NCBI RefSeq assembly: GCF_023028225.1
Contig: NZ_CP095483.1
Location: 92,913 to 156,912 of the forward strand
Reading direction: 5' to 3'
Length of the DNA: 64,000 bases
Origin: Halorientalis litorea
Lineage (GTDB): Archaea > Halobacteriota > Halobacteria > Halobacteriales > Haloarculaceae
Below, one piece after another: positions 35,430-43,826 of the stretch (position 1 is the first letter of the stretch; every line of letters starts with the position of its first letter). Made by a program: the position numbers and the translations under genes. The notes under the pieces were generated by a model, which saw only the letters and a list, made by a program, of their open reading frames with translations, did not search any database and was not told the DNA's origin.

Positions 35430-35745
35430 ACGCATTCCGTGTGGCACGAGAACAATCACCTCAGTTGGTTCAGTATCAGTGAACATTTTTGCAGTATCCG
35501 ACCGGCTGGAGAGGCGCGTTCACGTCCGTTCTTCGTATTTTTGTCTCTCCGGAAGAAGTAGCGGCGTAAGTCACCGAGCTGTCTGTTGGTTCGATTCGGT
35601 CAAGCGCGTTCATTCACACAGAACACCATCGTTCGGGTCGTGTCTCCACAGAGGACACGGAGGGGGCTGAATCAGCCTATACTGGGCAACGCCGCGGTGT
35701 TCGGCCAGCGTGAACGTTACAAGGGTGTGTGTTCATGAGGGTGGT
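35430..35745 (+). other. Control region upstream of IclR gene
   Basis: Nothing coding is convincing here. A spaced inverted repeat, TGAAC (35711-35715) and GTTCA (35731-35735), sits 11 bases before the IclR start and could be an autoregulatory site. GGAGAG and CTCTCC, about 40 bases apart, lie further upstream. Confidence 0.5.
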
Positions 35746-36522
35746 ATGGCCCCTGACCTCGGCGAGAACGAGAACGAAGTCGAAGCGGTCAACAAGACCA
35801 TTCGCATCCTCGAACTCCTGCGGGAACACGACGGCGTCGGCGTCACGGAACTCGCAGACCGCCTCGGGTGGCCGAAGAGTACGGTCCACAATCACCTCGC
35901 GACGCTCAGGCGGAACGAGTACATCGTCCAAGAGGACGGCGAGTACAAGCTCGGCCTTCGATTCCTCGAACTCGGGGAGTTCGTGAAGGACCGCAACGAG
36001 ATATACACGCTCGTCGAGCCGAAGATTCAGGAACTCGCCGCGGACCTCGGGGAGCGAGTCCAGTTCGTCGTCGAGGAACACGGGGACGGCGTCTACGTCC
36101 GCATCGCCACGGGCGAACGTGCCGTCAGCACCGGGAGTCGCCTCGGCCGGCGGCGGTCGATGCTCCACGCGACGGCGGCGGGCAAGTCCATCCTCGCGTT
36201 CAGCCCCGAGTCCGAGGTCCACCGGGTCATCGAGCGGAAGGGACTGCCCGAACTGACCGCGAACACCATCACCGACGAGGAAGAACTGTTCGCGGCCTTG
36301 GCGGAGGTTCGTGAACGCGGCTACGCGTTCAATTACGAGGAGCACATCGAAGGGTTGCGGGCCGTCGCCGCCCCCGTCGAGAACGAATCCGACGAGGTGG
36401 TCGGTGCCATCAGCGTCGCGGGGCCGGCCCACCGGATGCGGGGCGACTGGTTCACCGAGGAACTCCCCGACAGCATACTCGGCATCCGGAACGAACTTGA
36501 GCTAGATATCGCGTACAAGTAA
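35746..36522 (+). CDS. IclR family transcriptional regulator
   Basis: A 258-residue regulator. The N-terminal winged helix, residues ~15-80, contains GVTELADRLGWPKSTVHNHLATLRRNEYI. The IclR effector domain, ~85-255, has GERVQFVVEEHGDGVYV, RRSMLHATAAGKSILA and RGYAFNYEEHIEGLRAVAAPV. IclR proteins sense small organic acids and control catabolic genes, so it is the prime candidate regulator of the downstream island. ATG 35746 was chosen over a GTG 36 bases upstream because it starts at the acidic N-terminus preceding the HTH. Confidence 0.92.
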   Translation: MAPDLGENENEVEAVNKTIRILELLREHDGVGVTELADRLGWPKSTVHNHLATLRRNEYIVQEDGEYKLGLRFLELGEFVKDRNEIYTLVEPKIQELAADLGERVQFVVEEHGDGVYVRIATGERAVSTGSRLGRRRSMLHATAAGKSILAFSPESEVHRVIERKGLPELTANTITDEEELFAALAEVRERGYAFNYEEHIEGLRAVAAPVENESDEVVGAISVAGPAHRMRGDWFTEELPDSILGIRNELELDIAYK

Positions 36523-36583
36523 TCGCCTGCTGTGGGTCACCACAACACTTACTTCGACGCTTTCCGAAGCGAGGTGTGGTACG

Positions 36584-37855
36584 ATGAACCTAGAGTTTTC
36601 GGAACAGACGCGGATGCTGCGGCAGGAGATACGCCGGTTCGTCGACGAGGAGTTCCGACCGGTACTCAACAAAGTGGGCGACGAGATCGAGCGCTATCAC
36701 GAACTCGACCCCGAGAACCCAGAGTTGACCGACAACGTCCGACCCCACCCGATCAAAATACCCGAGGACGACCGCGAACGTCTCCGGGAGCGGGCCCAAG
36801 AAGCTGGCTTCTGGGCGATGGGCGTCCCCGAAGAGTACGGCGGCGGCGGCCTGAGCCTCGTCGAGCGGTGTGTCGTCCTCGAAGAACTCTCGAAACACAA
36901 GATGGGGTTGTACCAGCCCGGACTCGGCGTTATCGAACTCGGGCCAGGTCTCACCGTCGGGGAGCCGTCGGCATATCTCGAAACCGCGAACGAGGACCAG
37001 ATAGAGCGGTTCTTCCAGCCCTGTATCAACGGCGAAATGCAGAGTTGTTTCGGGCTGACCGAACCGGCCGCCGGGTCCGACCCACGGGGAATGGAGACCC
37101 GTGCGGAGAAAGAGGGCGACGAGTGGGTCATCAACGGCACGAAACACTACATCTCGTGGGCCGGCGACGCGGACTTCATCATCCTGTTCGCCCGGACGAA
37201 ACCCAAGACTAGCGATGTGAACGAACACGGCATCACCACCTTCCTCGTCCCGACGGACGACGACGGCATCTCCCGCCGGTCCATGCCGGTTATCCGGCCG
37301 GAGTATCCCTTCGAGGTGACGCTCAAGGACGTGCGCGTCCCCGAGGAGAACGTCCTCGGCGAGGTGGGCGAGGGTCTCGGCATTGCGAAAGAGTGTCTCG
37401 GCGAGTCCCGAGTGTTGTACGCCGCTAACTGCCTCGGTCCGATTCACCAGTCCATCGAGATGGGCATCGACTGGGCGAACGACCGGGTCGTCGGGGGCGA
37501 CACACTCGCCTCCAAGCAGGCTGTCCAGTGGAAGATTGCCAAGTCGGCCGTCGACTTCCAAGCCGCGAAGTACTCCGTCTACCACGCCGCCTCCGAGTTC
37601 GACGCGGGCAACGACATCCGACACGAGGCGTCCATCGCCAAGTACCAGTCCACCGAGACGCTGTGGGAAGTGCTCGACCGTATGGTCCAGATTCACGGTG
37701 GGATGGGCGTCGACGGCGACCTGCCGCTGGAACGGTGGCTCCGCGAGGCCCGTGTGCGCCGCATCGGCGAGGGGCCGACCGAAATCCACCTCAAGACGAT
37801 TGCACGGAACCTGCTGAAAGGCTACGAGGACATCGACCCGATGCCGCTCGACTGA
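36584..37855 (+). CDS. Acyl-CoA dehydrogenase
   Basis: A 423-residue flavoenzyme introducing an alpha-beta double bond into an acyl-CoA. FGLTEPAAGSD at residues 156-166 is the FAD/substrate signature. IHGGMGVDGDLPLERWLREARVRRIGEGPTEIH near 371-403 contains the loop in which E of GEGPTE occupies the catalytic-base position. An insertion of ~20 residues (about 40-60) in the N-terminal helical domain is typical of larger family members. It lies just after IclR with 61 bases between. Confidence 0.92.
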   Translation: MNLEFSEQTRMLRQEIRRFVDEEFRPVLNKVGDEIERYHELDPENPELTDNVRPHPIKIPEDDRERLRERAQEAGFWAMGVPEEYGGGGLSLVERCVVLEELSKHKMGLYQPGLGVIELGPGLTVGEPSAYLETANEDQIERFFQPCINGEMQSCFGLTEPAAGSDPRGMETRAEKEGDEWVINGTKHYISWAGDADFIILFARTKPKTSDVNEHGITTFLVPTDDDGISRRSMPVIRPEYPFEVTLKDVRVPEENVLGEVGEGLGIAKECLGESRVLYAANCLGPIHQSIEMGIDWANDRVVGGDTLASKQAVQWKIAKSAVDFQAAKYSVYHAASEFDAGNDIRHEASIAKYQSTETLWEVLDRMVQIHGGMGVDGDLPLERWLREARVRRIGEGPTEIHLKTIARNLLKGYEDIDPMPLD

Positions 37856-37861
37856 GCGCGC

Positions 37862-39055
37862 TCACTCGCCAGTGTCGATGCGCGCCGCGAACGCCCCGGC
37901 ACAGAGCATGACGACGCCCAGAGACGCGAACGGCAGGCTGTAGTTTCCCGTCACGTCCACGAGCGTCCCGAACAACGGCGGGAACGTGACCGCACCGACC
38001 ATGACGGCCGAGATGCCGATGGCCGTCGCCACGCCGGTTTCGTCCGCCTCGGCCAATTCGCTCGCGATGGTGAGGTAGACGCCGTTGTACCCGAGCGACA
38101 CAGCACCGACGACGAGGCTCACGGCGACGACGAGCCACAACTCGGCCCCCGGGGTGAGGACGGCGAGCGGGACGTAGCCGAGCGCGCCGACCACACCGAG
38201 TGCGACGAGGACGACGTGCTTTCGAGTGCGGAACCACGAATCGGTCAGGACGCCGAGAGCCGTTCGAGCGACGAGTCCCGCCAACTGCATCGCTGTGTAC
38301 ACCAGTCCCGCGATAGTAGGGGCGAGGAGGAGCGACTCCGTGAGGTAGAGGACGGCGTACGCCATCAGCGTGAACTGGGAGACGCCGAACAACACGCCGC
38401 TGACGAGGAGTGGGAAGACCCGGGATTCGGTCGCGAGTCCCCACATCCGGTGGTACTGTTCGCCGACGTGTGTGGTCGACGGCACCCGCCGGGCGGAGGC
38501 CGGGTCCTCGCCCCTGTAGACGTACAGCGGGAGCAACGTCCCCGACACGAGGACGCCGACGAGCGCGAGCGTCGGCGCCAGCCCCCACGTCTGTGCCACC
38601 CACGGGAGGAGGGCCGCACAGGCCGCCCCGCCAACCATCACGCCCGCCTGTTTGACACTGATGCCGACGGTCAACTGGTCGGGCGGAAACGCGTCGTAGA
38701 TACCTTTGTTGGTCCCCGACGGAATGGTACCGTACGCGAGTCCGACCAAGAGGATACCCCCGGCCAGCATCCAGTACTCGGTGACGGCACTGAGCGCGAC
38801 GGCGACCAGCGCGACGCTCCCCAGTCCCGCCATCAGCGTCACTCGCTCGCCCGCGTGGTCGGTCATGATGCCGCCCGGCGTCAGCGAGAGAAAGTAGCCG
38901 AGGTACAGCAGCGTCACGAGCAACCCGATTTCGCCCGTCGACGCCTCGAAAGCCGACTTGAAGAAGGGCGTGAGGACGGTAAAGGCGATGTACGCGAAGC
39001 TCCCGACTACCTGCACGACGAACATGACGCCCAACACGCGCCACTGCTTCTCCAC
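37862..39055 (-). CDS. MFS transporter
   Basis: A 397-residue major facilitator with 12 predicted helices. The motif A-like GGIMTDHAGERVTLMAG occurs between helices 2 and 3 and GVLTDSWFRTRKH between 8 and 9. The GTG start (39053-39055) gives a short N-terminus MEKQWRVLGVMF. It probably imports an organic acid or exports a by-product of the catabolic genes around it. Converges on the acyl-CoA dehydrogenase gene with six bases between. Confidence 0.88.
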   Translation of the reverse strand: MEKQWRVLGVMFVVQVVGSFAYIAFTVLTPFFKSAFEASTGEIGLLVTLLYLGYFLSLTPGGIMTDHAGERVTLMAGLGSVALVAVALSAVTEYWMLAGGILLVGLAYGTIPSGTNKGIYDAFPPDQLTVGISVKQAGVMVGGAACAALLPWVAQTWGLAPTLALVGVLVSGTLLPLYVYRGEDPASARRVPSTTHVGEQYHRMWGLATESRVFPLLVSGVLFGVSQFTLMAYAVLYLTESLLLAPTIAGLVYTAMQLAGLVARTALGVLTDSWFRTRKHVVLVALGVVGALGYVPLAVLTPGAELWLVVAVSLVVGAVSLGYNGVYLTIASELAEADETGVATAIGISAVMVGAVTFPPLFGTLVDVTGNYSLPFASLGVVMLCAGAFAARIDTGE

Positions 39056-39204
39056 GCCAACCGACTTCCGGCCACCGGAAAATAAGTCATGTGATTCCGG
39101 CGGTTCCGTGCGTGGGATGCGGTCATTCGGCTTTCTTCCGGGCGGCTGGCATCCCCCGCTTCGTGACCGGGAGATTCTTGACGATGCTGTCCGTGTACTG
39201 TGTT

Positions 39205-39747
39205 ATGCCACGGCTCGATTACCGAACGCAGTCGGACCTTCCGGAGGATTACCAGTACCTGCTCTCGGAGGACGCGATGGGCGAAATCAATCTCCTCACT
39301 GTCATGGCGAACAACCCCGACACGCTGCAGGCGTACATGCGCTACGGGTCGGCACTGTGGAAGGACTGCGGCCTCGACGGGGCCGACGTGGAGCGCGTCA
39401 TCCTCGCCGTCGGCCGGGAACTCGACGCCGCCTACGAGTGGCACCAACACCTCCCGGTTGCTCGCGAGCAGGGCGTGACGGACGACGAACTCGCCGCCAT
39501 CTCCGAGAACCGCCTCGACGCCCTCAACGACCGGCAAGCGGCGGTCCTGTCCTACGCGCAGGCCGTCGCCACCGACGACGTGGACGACGCCGTCTTCGCC
39601 GCCGCCGCGGAGTTTCTCGACGAGTCGACGCTCGTCGGCGTGACGCTGCTGGCGACGCACTACCTCGCCACCCAGCGGTTCCTCAGCGCGCTGTCGATAC
39701 CAATCGAGGAAGACGAGGAGTTCGTCGGCTGGTCGGTCGACGCCTGA
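39205..39747 (+). CDS. Carboxymuconolactone decarboxylase family protein
   Basis: A 180-residue helical protein with the CMD/AhpD-like core VILAVGRELDAAYEWHQHLPVAREQGV. The C-x2-C redox pair of AhpD is absent, so it is a CMD-type rather than a peroxidase-type member. Members decarboxylate gamma-carboxymuconolactone in aromatic degradation or have unknown roles. ATG 39205 is the closest Met to the conserved part; the upstream open frame overlaps a GC-rich non-coding stretch. Confidence 0.82.
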   Translation: MPRLDYRTQSDLPEDYQYLLSEDAMGEINLLTVMANNPDTLQAYMRYGSALWKDCGLDGADVERVILAVGRELDAAYEWHQHLPVAREQGVTDDELAAISENRLDALNDRQAAVLSYAQAVATDDVDDAVFAAAAEFLDESTLVGVTLLATHYLATQRFLSALSIPIEEDEEFVGWSVDA

Positions 39748-39753
39748 CAAGAG

Positions 39754-39761
39754 TTATTATA
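39754..39761 (+). promoter_or_regulatory. TATA box of enoyl-CoA hydratase gene
   Basis: TTATTATA, centred 27 bases before ATG 39784; typical leaderless spacing. Confidence 0.6.
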
Positions 39762-39783
39762 CCACACGCGAAACCATTGGCCG

Positions 39784-40560
39784 ATGTCAGACCGCGTGGT
39801 AGTCGACCGAGAGGACAGCACCGCCACAGTCACCGTGAACCGGCCGGAGAAGCGCAACGCGATGGACATCCCGACCCGGAAGGAACTCCGGGCGGCCTTC
39901 GAGGACGTGGCCGACGACGACGAGGTGCGGGCCGTCGTCCTCCGCGGTGCCGGCGACGGCGCGTTCATCGCGGGCGGCGACATCGACTCGTTCTCCGAGT
40001 TCGACCACATGGAGGCGATGGAGTACGTGACGAAACACGCGCAGGGACTGTACAACTACGTCGCGAATCTACCCAAGCCGACCATCGCCGCCGTCGACGG
40101 CCCCGCGCTGGGCGGTGGCACGGAGATTTCGCTGGCCTGTGACATCCGCCTCGCCTCGGAGGACGCCCTGTTCGGCCTCCCGGAGGTCACCATCGGCGTC
40201 CTGCCCGCCGGTGGCGGGACCCAACGCCTCCAGCAGGCGGTCGGAACCGGGATGGCGAAGGAACTGGTCCTGACGGGCCGCATCGTGAAGGCCGACGAAG
40301 CCGAGGACATCGGACTCGCCAATCACGTCTACCCGGCCGAGGAGTTCGAGGACGAGGTGGACGCGATGGCCGGGCAACTGACCAGCCAAGCACCGGTCGC
40401 CCAGCGGATGGCGAAGGAAGCGATGAACCGCGGCTTGAACGAGGAAGCGGGACTCGACTTCGAGCGCGTCGCCGGGTCGTTCCTGTTCAGTACAGAGGAC
40501 CGCGAAGAGGGAATCGAGGCCTTCCTCGAGGACCGAGAGGCGGAGTACCGAGGCCGATGA
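39784..40560 (+). CDS. Enoyl-CoA hydratase/isomerase (crotonase)
   Basis: A 258-residue crotonase. The oxyanion-hole segments FIAGGDIDSF (61-70) and GPALGGGTEISLA (106-118) are present. Both catalytic glutamates of true hydratases are found: E114 in GGTE and E134 in LPEVTIG. It can therefore hydrate the enoyl-CoA made by the acyl-CoA dehydrogenase. It is followed after 49 bases by an SDR on the same strand. Confidence 0.92.
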   Translation: MSDRVVVDREDSTATVTVNRPEKRNAMDIPTRKELRAAFEDVADDDEVRAVVLRGAGDGAFIAGGDIDSFSEFDHMEAMEYVTKHAQGLYNYVANLPKPTIAAVDGPALGGGTEISLACDIRLASEDALFGLPEVTIGVLPAGGGTQRLQQAVGTGMAKELVLTGRIVKADEAEDIGLANHVYPAEEFEDEVDAMAGQLTSQAPVAQRMAKEAMNRGLNEEAGLDFERVAGSFLFSTEDREEGIEAFLEDREAEYRGR

Positions 40561-40609
40561 GACGGACACGAGGACGAACGGCACGGACCGACAGTGAGGG
40601 ACACGACCC

Positions 40610-41365
40610 ATGAACTACGGCATCGACGGGAACGCGGCACTGGTGACGGCATCGAGCAGCGGTCTCGGGAAGGCGTCGGCCAAGACCCTAGCGCGGGAGG
40701 GCGTCGACGTGGTGGTCAACGGCCGGGACCCGGAGAAGTTGGACGCGGCCGTCGAGGAAGTGAGAGAAGCGGCAGCCGACGGCGTGGCCGTCGTCGGCCA
40801 CCGCGCCGACATCACCGACCCCGAGGCCATCGTGGAGTTGGTGAACCGACCGGTCGAGGAATTCGGCCGTCTCGACCATCTGGTGACCAGCGCGGGCGGA
40901 CCGCCACGGATAGGATTCTTCGAGACGACCGACGAGGACTGGTACGAAACGTTCGACCTGCTCGTCATGGCAGTCGTTCGGGCGGTGTGGGCGGCCGAAC
41001 CGCACTTGCGCGCCGACGGCGGCGGCACCATCGTCTCGATTACCTCGCTCATAACCAAGGAGGCGTCGCCGAGCAACCCGCTGTCGAGTTGCATCCGGAT
41101 GGCGACGATGGGCGTCTCGAAGTGCCTCTCCTACGAGTTCGGGGACGACGTGCGAGTCAACGCGATCATGCCGGGGCTGTTCGACACGCCCCGCCGGGAG
41201 GACTCGGGCAGTGCCAGCGTCGCCGCGGACGAGGTGCCGCTCGGACGGTTCGGCGACGCGATGGAACTCGGGGAACTGGTCGCGTTCCTCAGTTCGGACC
41301 TGTCGAGTTACGTCACCGGGGCGGCGATACCGGTCGACGGCGGCGCGCTGGACTCCACGCAGTAG
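40610..41365 (+). CDS. Atypical short-chain dehydrogenase lacking the YxxxK motif
   Basis: A 251-residue SDR fold with TASSSGLG at residues 13-20, a diverged SAGG in place of NNAG, and the C-terminal GAAIPVDGG. The usual catalytic Tyr-x3-Lys is missing: the equivalent helix reads SNPLSSCIRMATMGVSK. This LSNxxR-like subgroup recurs among SDRs with poorly known reactions. It likely acts on a CoA-thioester or hydroxy acid from the crotonase upstream. Confidence 0.85.
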   Translation: MNYGIDGNAALVTASSSGLGKASAKTLAREGVDVVVNGRDPEKLDAAVEEVREAAADGVAVVGHRADITDPEAIVELVNRPVEEFGRLDHLVTSAGGPPRIGFFETTDEDWYETFDLLVMAVVRAVWAAEPHLRADGGGTIVSITSLITKEASPSNPLSSCIRMATMGVSKCLSYEFGDDVRVNAIMPGLFDTPRREDSGSASVAADEVPLGRFGDAMELGELVAFLSSDLSSYVTGAAIPVDGGALDSTQ

Positions 41366-41391
41366 CCGCTCCGGCACCGACGCGACCGGAG

Positions 41392-41817
41392 TCACTCCGT
41401 CTCGTAGTTCCCGACGGTGAGAACGGGACGGTCGGCGTTGAGGATGAGTCCCTGCGAGACGCTCCCGAAGACGGCTTTGCCGACGGGACTGCGCTTGCGG
41501 CCGCCGACGGCGATGCGGTCGGCGTCGAGTTCGCGCGCCACCCGGAGTATCTCGGCTTCGGGGGTGCCGCTCTCGGTTCGCGCCGTCGCGTGTACGCCGT
41601 GTTCTTCGAGTGTCTCGACGGCGACTCGCACGGCATCCGGCACGTCGGCGTAGTCTTCGATGTCGATTTGACGGCCCTCGTCGCCCTGTAGCTCCGAGAA
41701 CACGTGTAACACCGTCACGGTGACGGAGTTGGCGGCATCCGGCAGTTCGGCGATGGCGGCGGCTTGATTGCGGGCGCGGTCTGTGTCAGTGTCGACTGCG
41801 AGGACGACTTCGAACAT
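41392..41817 (-). CDS. UspA family protein
   Basis: A 141-residue Usp variant starting MFEVVLAVDTDTDRARNQAAAI. The nucleotide motif is GGRKRSPVGKAVFGSVSQGLIL, the version with KRSPVGK seen in many haloarchaeal Usps. ATG 41817 sits 27 bases from a TATA box on the same strand. No evident link to the surrounding catabolic genes beyond position. Confidence 0.88.
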   Translation of the reverse strand: MFEVVLAVDTDTDRARNQAAAIAELPDAANSVTVTVLHVFSELQGDEGRQIDIEDYADVPDAVRVAVETLEEHGVHATARTESGTPEAEILRVARELDADRIAVGGRKRSPVGKAVFGSVSQGLILNADRPVLTVGNYETE

Positions 41818-41839
41818 AGCCCAGCATTGCTGGCCACGG

Positions 41840-41849
41840 TAATTAAAAC
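41840..41849 (-). promoter_or_regulatory. TATA box of UspA gene
   Basis: Minus-strand GTTTTAATTA, about 27 bases before ATG 41817. Confidence 0.6.
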
Positions 41850-41902
41850 CGCACCCTCGACCGACCGAAACCGGTTTGACACGGTGTGACCAACACCGGG
41901 CC

Positions 41903-42883
41903 ATGCACCGGCTGTCACTTGGCAACACAGTTTTCGAGGGCGAAAACAACGCGTATCTGTTCACAGAGGGACCGACGACGCTCGTCGACACCGGCATCTC
42001 GACACCCGACACGCGGGCACAGCTCCAGTCGGGACTCGCGGACCACGGACTCTCGTTCTCTGACATCGAGCGCGTCTTCCTCACGCACTACCACGCCGAC
42101 CACTCGGGACTGGTCGGCGAGATTCAGGCCGAAAGCGACGCCACCGTGTACGTACACGAGGACGACGCGCTCCTCGCCAGCGGCGACGAGGACGCGTGGA
42201 GCGACCTGTTCGAGACGTACGAAAATCTGTTCGACCAGTGGGGGATGCCGCAGGCGAAACAAGAGGGTCTCGTCGGCTATCTCGACGGGTCACAGGACGG
42301 GTACGGCGAACCCGCGACGGTGGAGACATTCACCGACGGTGACCGCTTCGACGTGGCCGGTGACGAGCTAGAGGTCCTCCACGCTCCCGGCCACACCGCC
42401 GGTCTCTGTGCGTTCGTGGTCGAGGGCGGAACCGAGGTACTCACCGGAGACGCACTCCTCCCGCAGTACACCCCGAACGTGGGCGGTGCCGACGTGCGCG
42501 TCGACGCGCCGCTGGCAAAGTACCTCGACACGCTGGACCGACTCGCGGCCCGAGATTTCGAGCGAGCGTGGCCGGGCCACCGCGACCACATCGACGACCC
42601 GACTGCGCGAGCGCGGCACATCCAGACCCACCACGAGGAGCGTGCCCTCCGCGTCCTGCGAGTACTCGAACGCCGCGGGTCAGCCGACGCGTGGACCGTC
42701 AGTGCGGACCTGTTCGGGAGCCTCGAAAACATCCACGTCCTCCACGGCCCCGGCGAGTCCTACGCCCACCTCGAACACCTCCGGGACGATGGCCTCGTCG
42801 TCGTCGAGGACGGCGACTACTCCCTGACCGAAGCGACGACCGCACGGCTCGATTCCCACGAAGGCGACACGTGGGAGCTGTAG
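41903..42883 (+). CDS. Metallo-beta-lactamase fold hydrolase
   Basis: A 326-residue protein with the metal motif THYHADH at residues 61-67, the third histidine in HAPGHTAG near 165 and the bridging Asp in TGDALLP. A C-terminal winged-helix-like region (ALRVLRVLERRGSADAWTVSADLFG) follows, as in LACTB2-type hydrolases. Substrate may be a thioester or lactone, suiting a CoA-based pathway. ATG 41903 starts at the first conserved strand. Confidence 0.87.
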   Translation: MHRLSLGNTVFEGENNAYLFTEGPTTLVDTGISTPDTRAQLQSGLADHGLSFSDIERVFLTHYHADHSGLVGEIQAESDATVYVHEDDALLASGDEDAWSDLFETYENLFDQWGMPQAKQEGLVGYLDGSQDGYGEPATVETFTDGDRFDVAGDELEVLHAPGHTAGLCAFVVEGGTEVLTGDALLPQYTPNVGGADVRVDAPLAKYLDTLDRLAARDFERAWPGHRDHIDDPTARARHIQTHHEERALRVLRVLERRGSADAWTVSADLFGSLENIHVLHGPGESYAHLEHLRDDGLVVVEDGDYSLTEATTARLDSHEGDTWEL

Positions 42884-43007
42884 CGTAGGGGCGAGTTACG
42901 TCTCATCGGTCGAGGCCCGTCGTGTCGAGACACTCCGGGCGGCACCGACCGCCTACCCCCCGCAACCACCGATAGTTGTAAGCCACGCGCGGACACAGAC
43001 TGTCGCC

Positions 43008-43811
43008 ATGGCGGACAGCATCCTCGCCGAGACGGAGAAGGTACTGTACGACGTGGAGGACCACCTCGCACACGTCACAATCAACCGCCCCGACAAACTG
43101 AACGCGATGGACTCGGAGACGTACGCCGCCCTCTCGGCGGCGTGGCGCGAGTTCCAAGCCGACGAGGACGCGTGGGTCGCCATCGTCAGCGGTACGGGTG
43201 ACCGGGCGTTCTCCGCCGGGGCCGACCTGGAGGAAGCCGTCGAACCCGGGACCGTCGAGTGGCCGGAGTTCTGGCGGACCCAAGAGGAGCAGATACTGAA
43301 CAACGGTCTCGAAATCTGGAAGCCGGTCATCGCGGCCGTCGACGGCTACTGTCTGGCAGGCGGGACGACGCTGTTGCTCGCCACGGACATCCGCATCGCC
43401 GGCGAAAGCGCGGAGTTCGGTCTCTCGGAGGTCAAACGCGGTATCCTCCCCGGCAACGGCGGCACGCAACGAGCGGCCCGCCAACTCCCCTACACGGCGG
43501 CGATGGAGATACTGTTGACCGGCGACCACGTCGACGCCGAACGGGCCGCCGAATGGGGTTTGGTCAACCGCGTCGTCCCCGACGACGAAGTGATGGACAC
43601 CGCCGAGGAGTTCGCCGCGCGTATCCTCTCGAACGGACCGCTCGCCGTGCAGGCCGTCAAGGAACTCGCCATCCGTGGCCGGAACATGTCGCTGTCGGAC
43701 GCGATGCGGTTGGAGGAGTCCTTCCAGTACCACCTCCTCCAGTCCGAGGACGCGAAGGAGGGCGTCACGGCGTTCGCGGAAGACCGTGAGCCGAACTATC
43801 AGAACCAGTAG
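43008..43811 (+). CDS. Crotonase superfamily protein lacking one catalytic glutamate
   Basis: A 267-residue crotonase with FSAGADLEEA (68-77) and YCLAGGTTLLLATDIRI (114-130). The position equivalent to the first hydratase glutamate is T121, whereas the second, E141 in LSEVKRG, is kept. It may therefore be an isomerase, lyase or thioesterase-like crotonase rather than a hydratase. A TATA-like TAGTTGTA lies 28-35 bases upstream. It converges on the TRAP permease gene. Confidence 0.88.
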   Translation: MADSILAETEKVLYDVEDHLAHVTINRPDKLNAMDSETYAALSAAWREFQADEDAWVAIVSGTGDRAFSAGADLEEAVEPGTVEWPEFWRTQEEQILNNGLEIWKPVIAAVDGYCLAGGTTLLLATDIRIAGESAEFGLSEVKRGILPGNGGTQRAARQLPYTAAMEILLTGDHVDAERAAEWGLVNRVVPDDEVMDTAEEFAARILSNGPLAVQAVKELAIRGRNMSLSDAMRLEESFQYHLLQSEDAKEGVTAFAEDREPNYQNQ

Positions 43812-43826
43812 GACCGGGTGACGACG

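Noticed and set aside
35407..35670. 87-codon open frame upstream of the IclR gene
   Set aside because: Ser/Arg/His-rich composition, no start signal, and it overlaps the end of the preceding SDR gene.
37791..39044. 417-codon frame overlapping the MFS gene on the same strand
   Set aside because: Arg-rich out-of-frame translation of a real 12-helix transporter.
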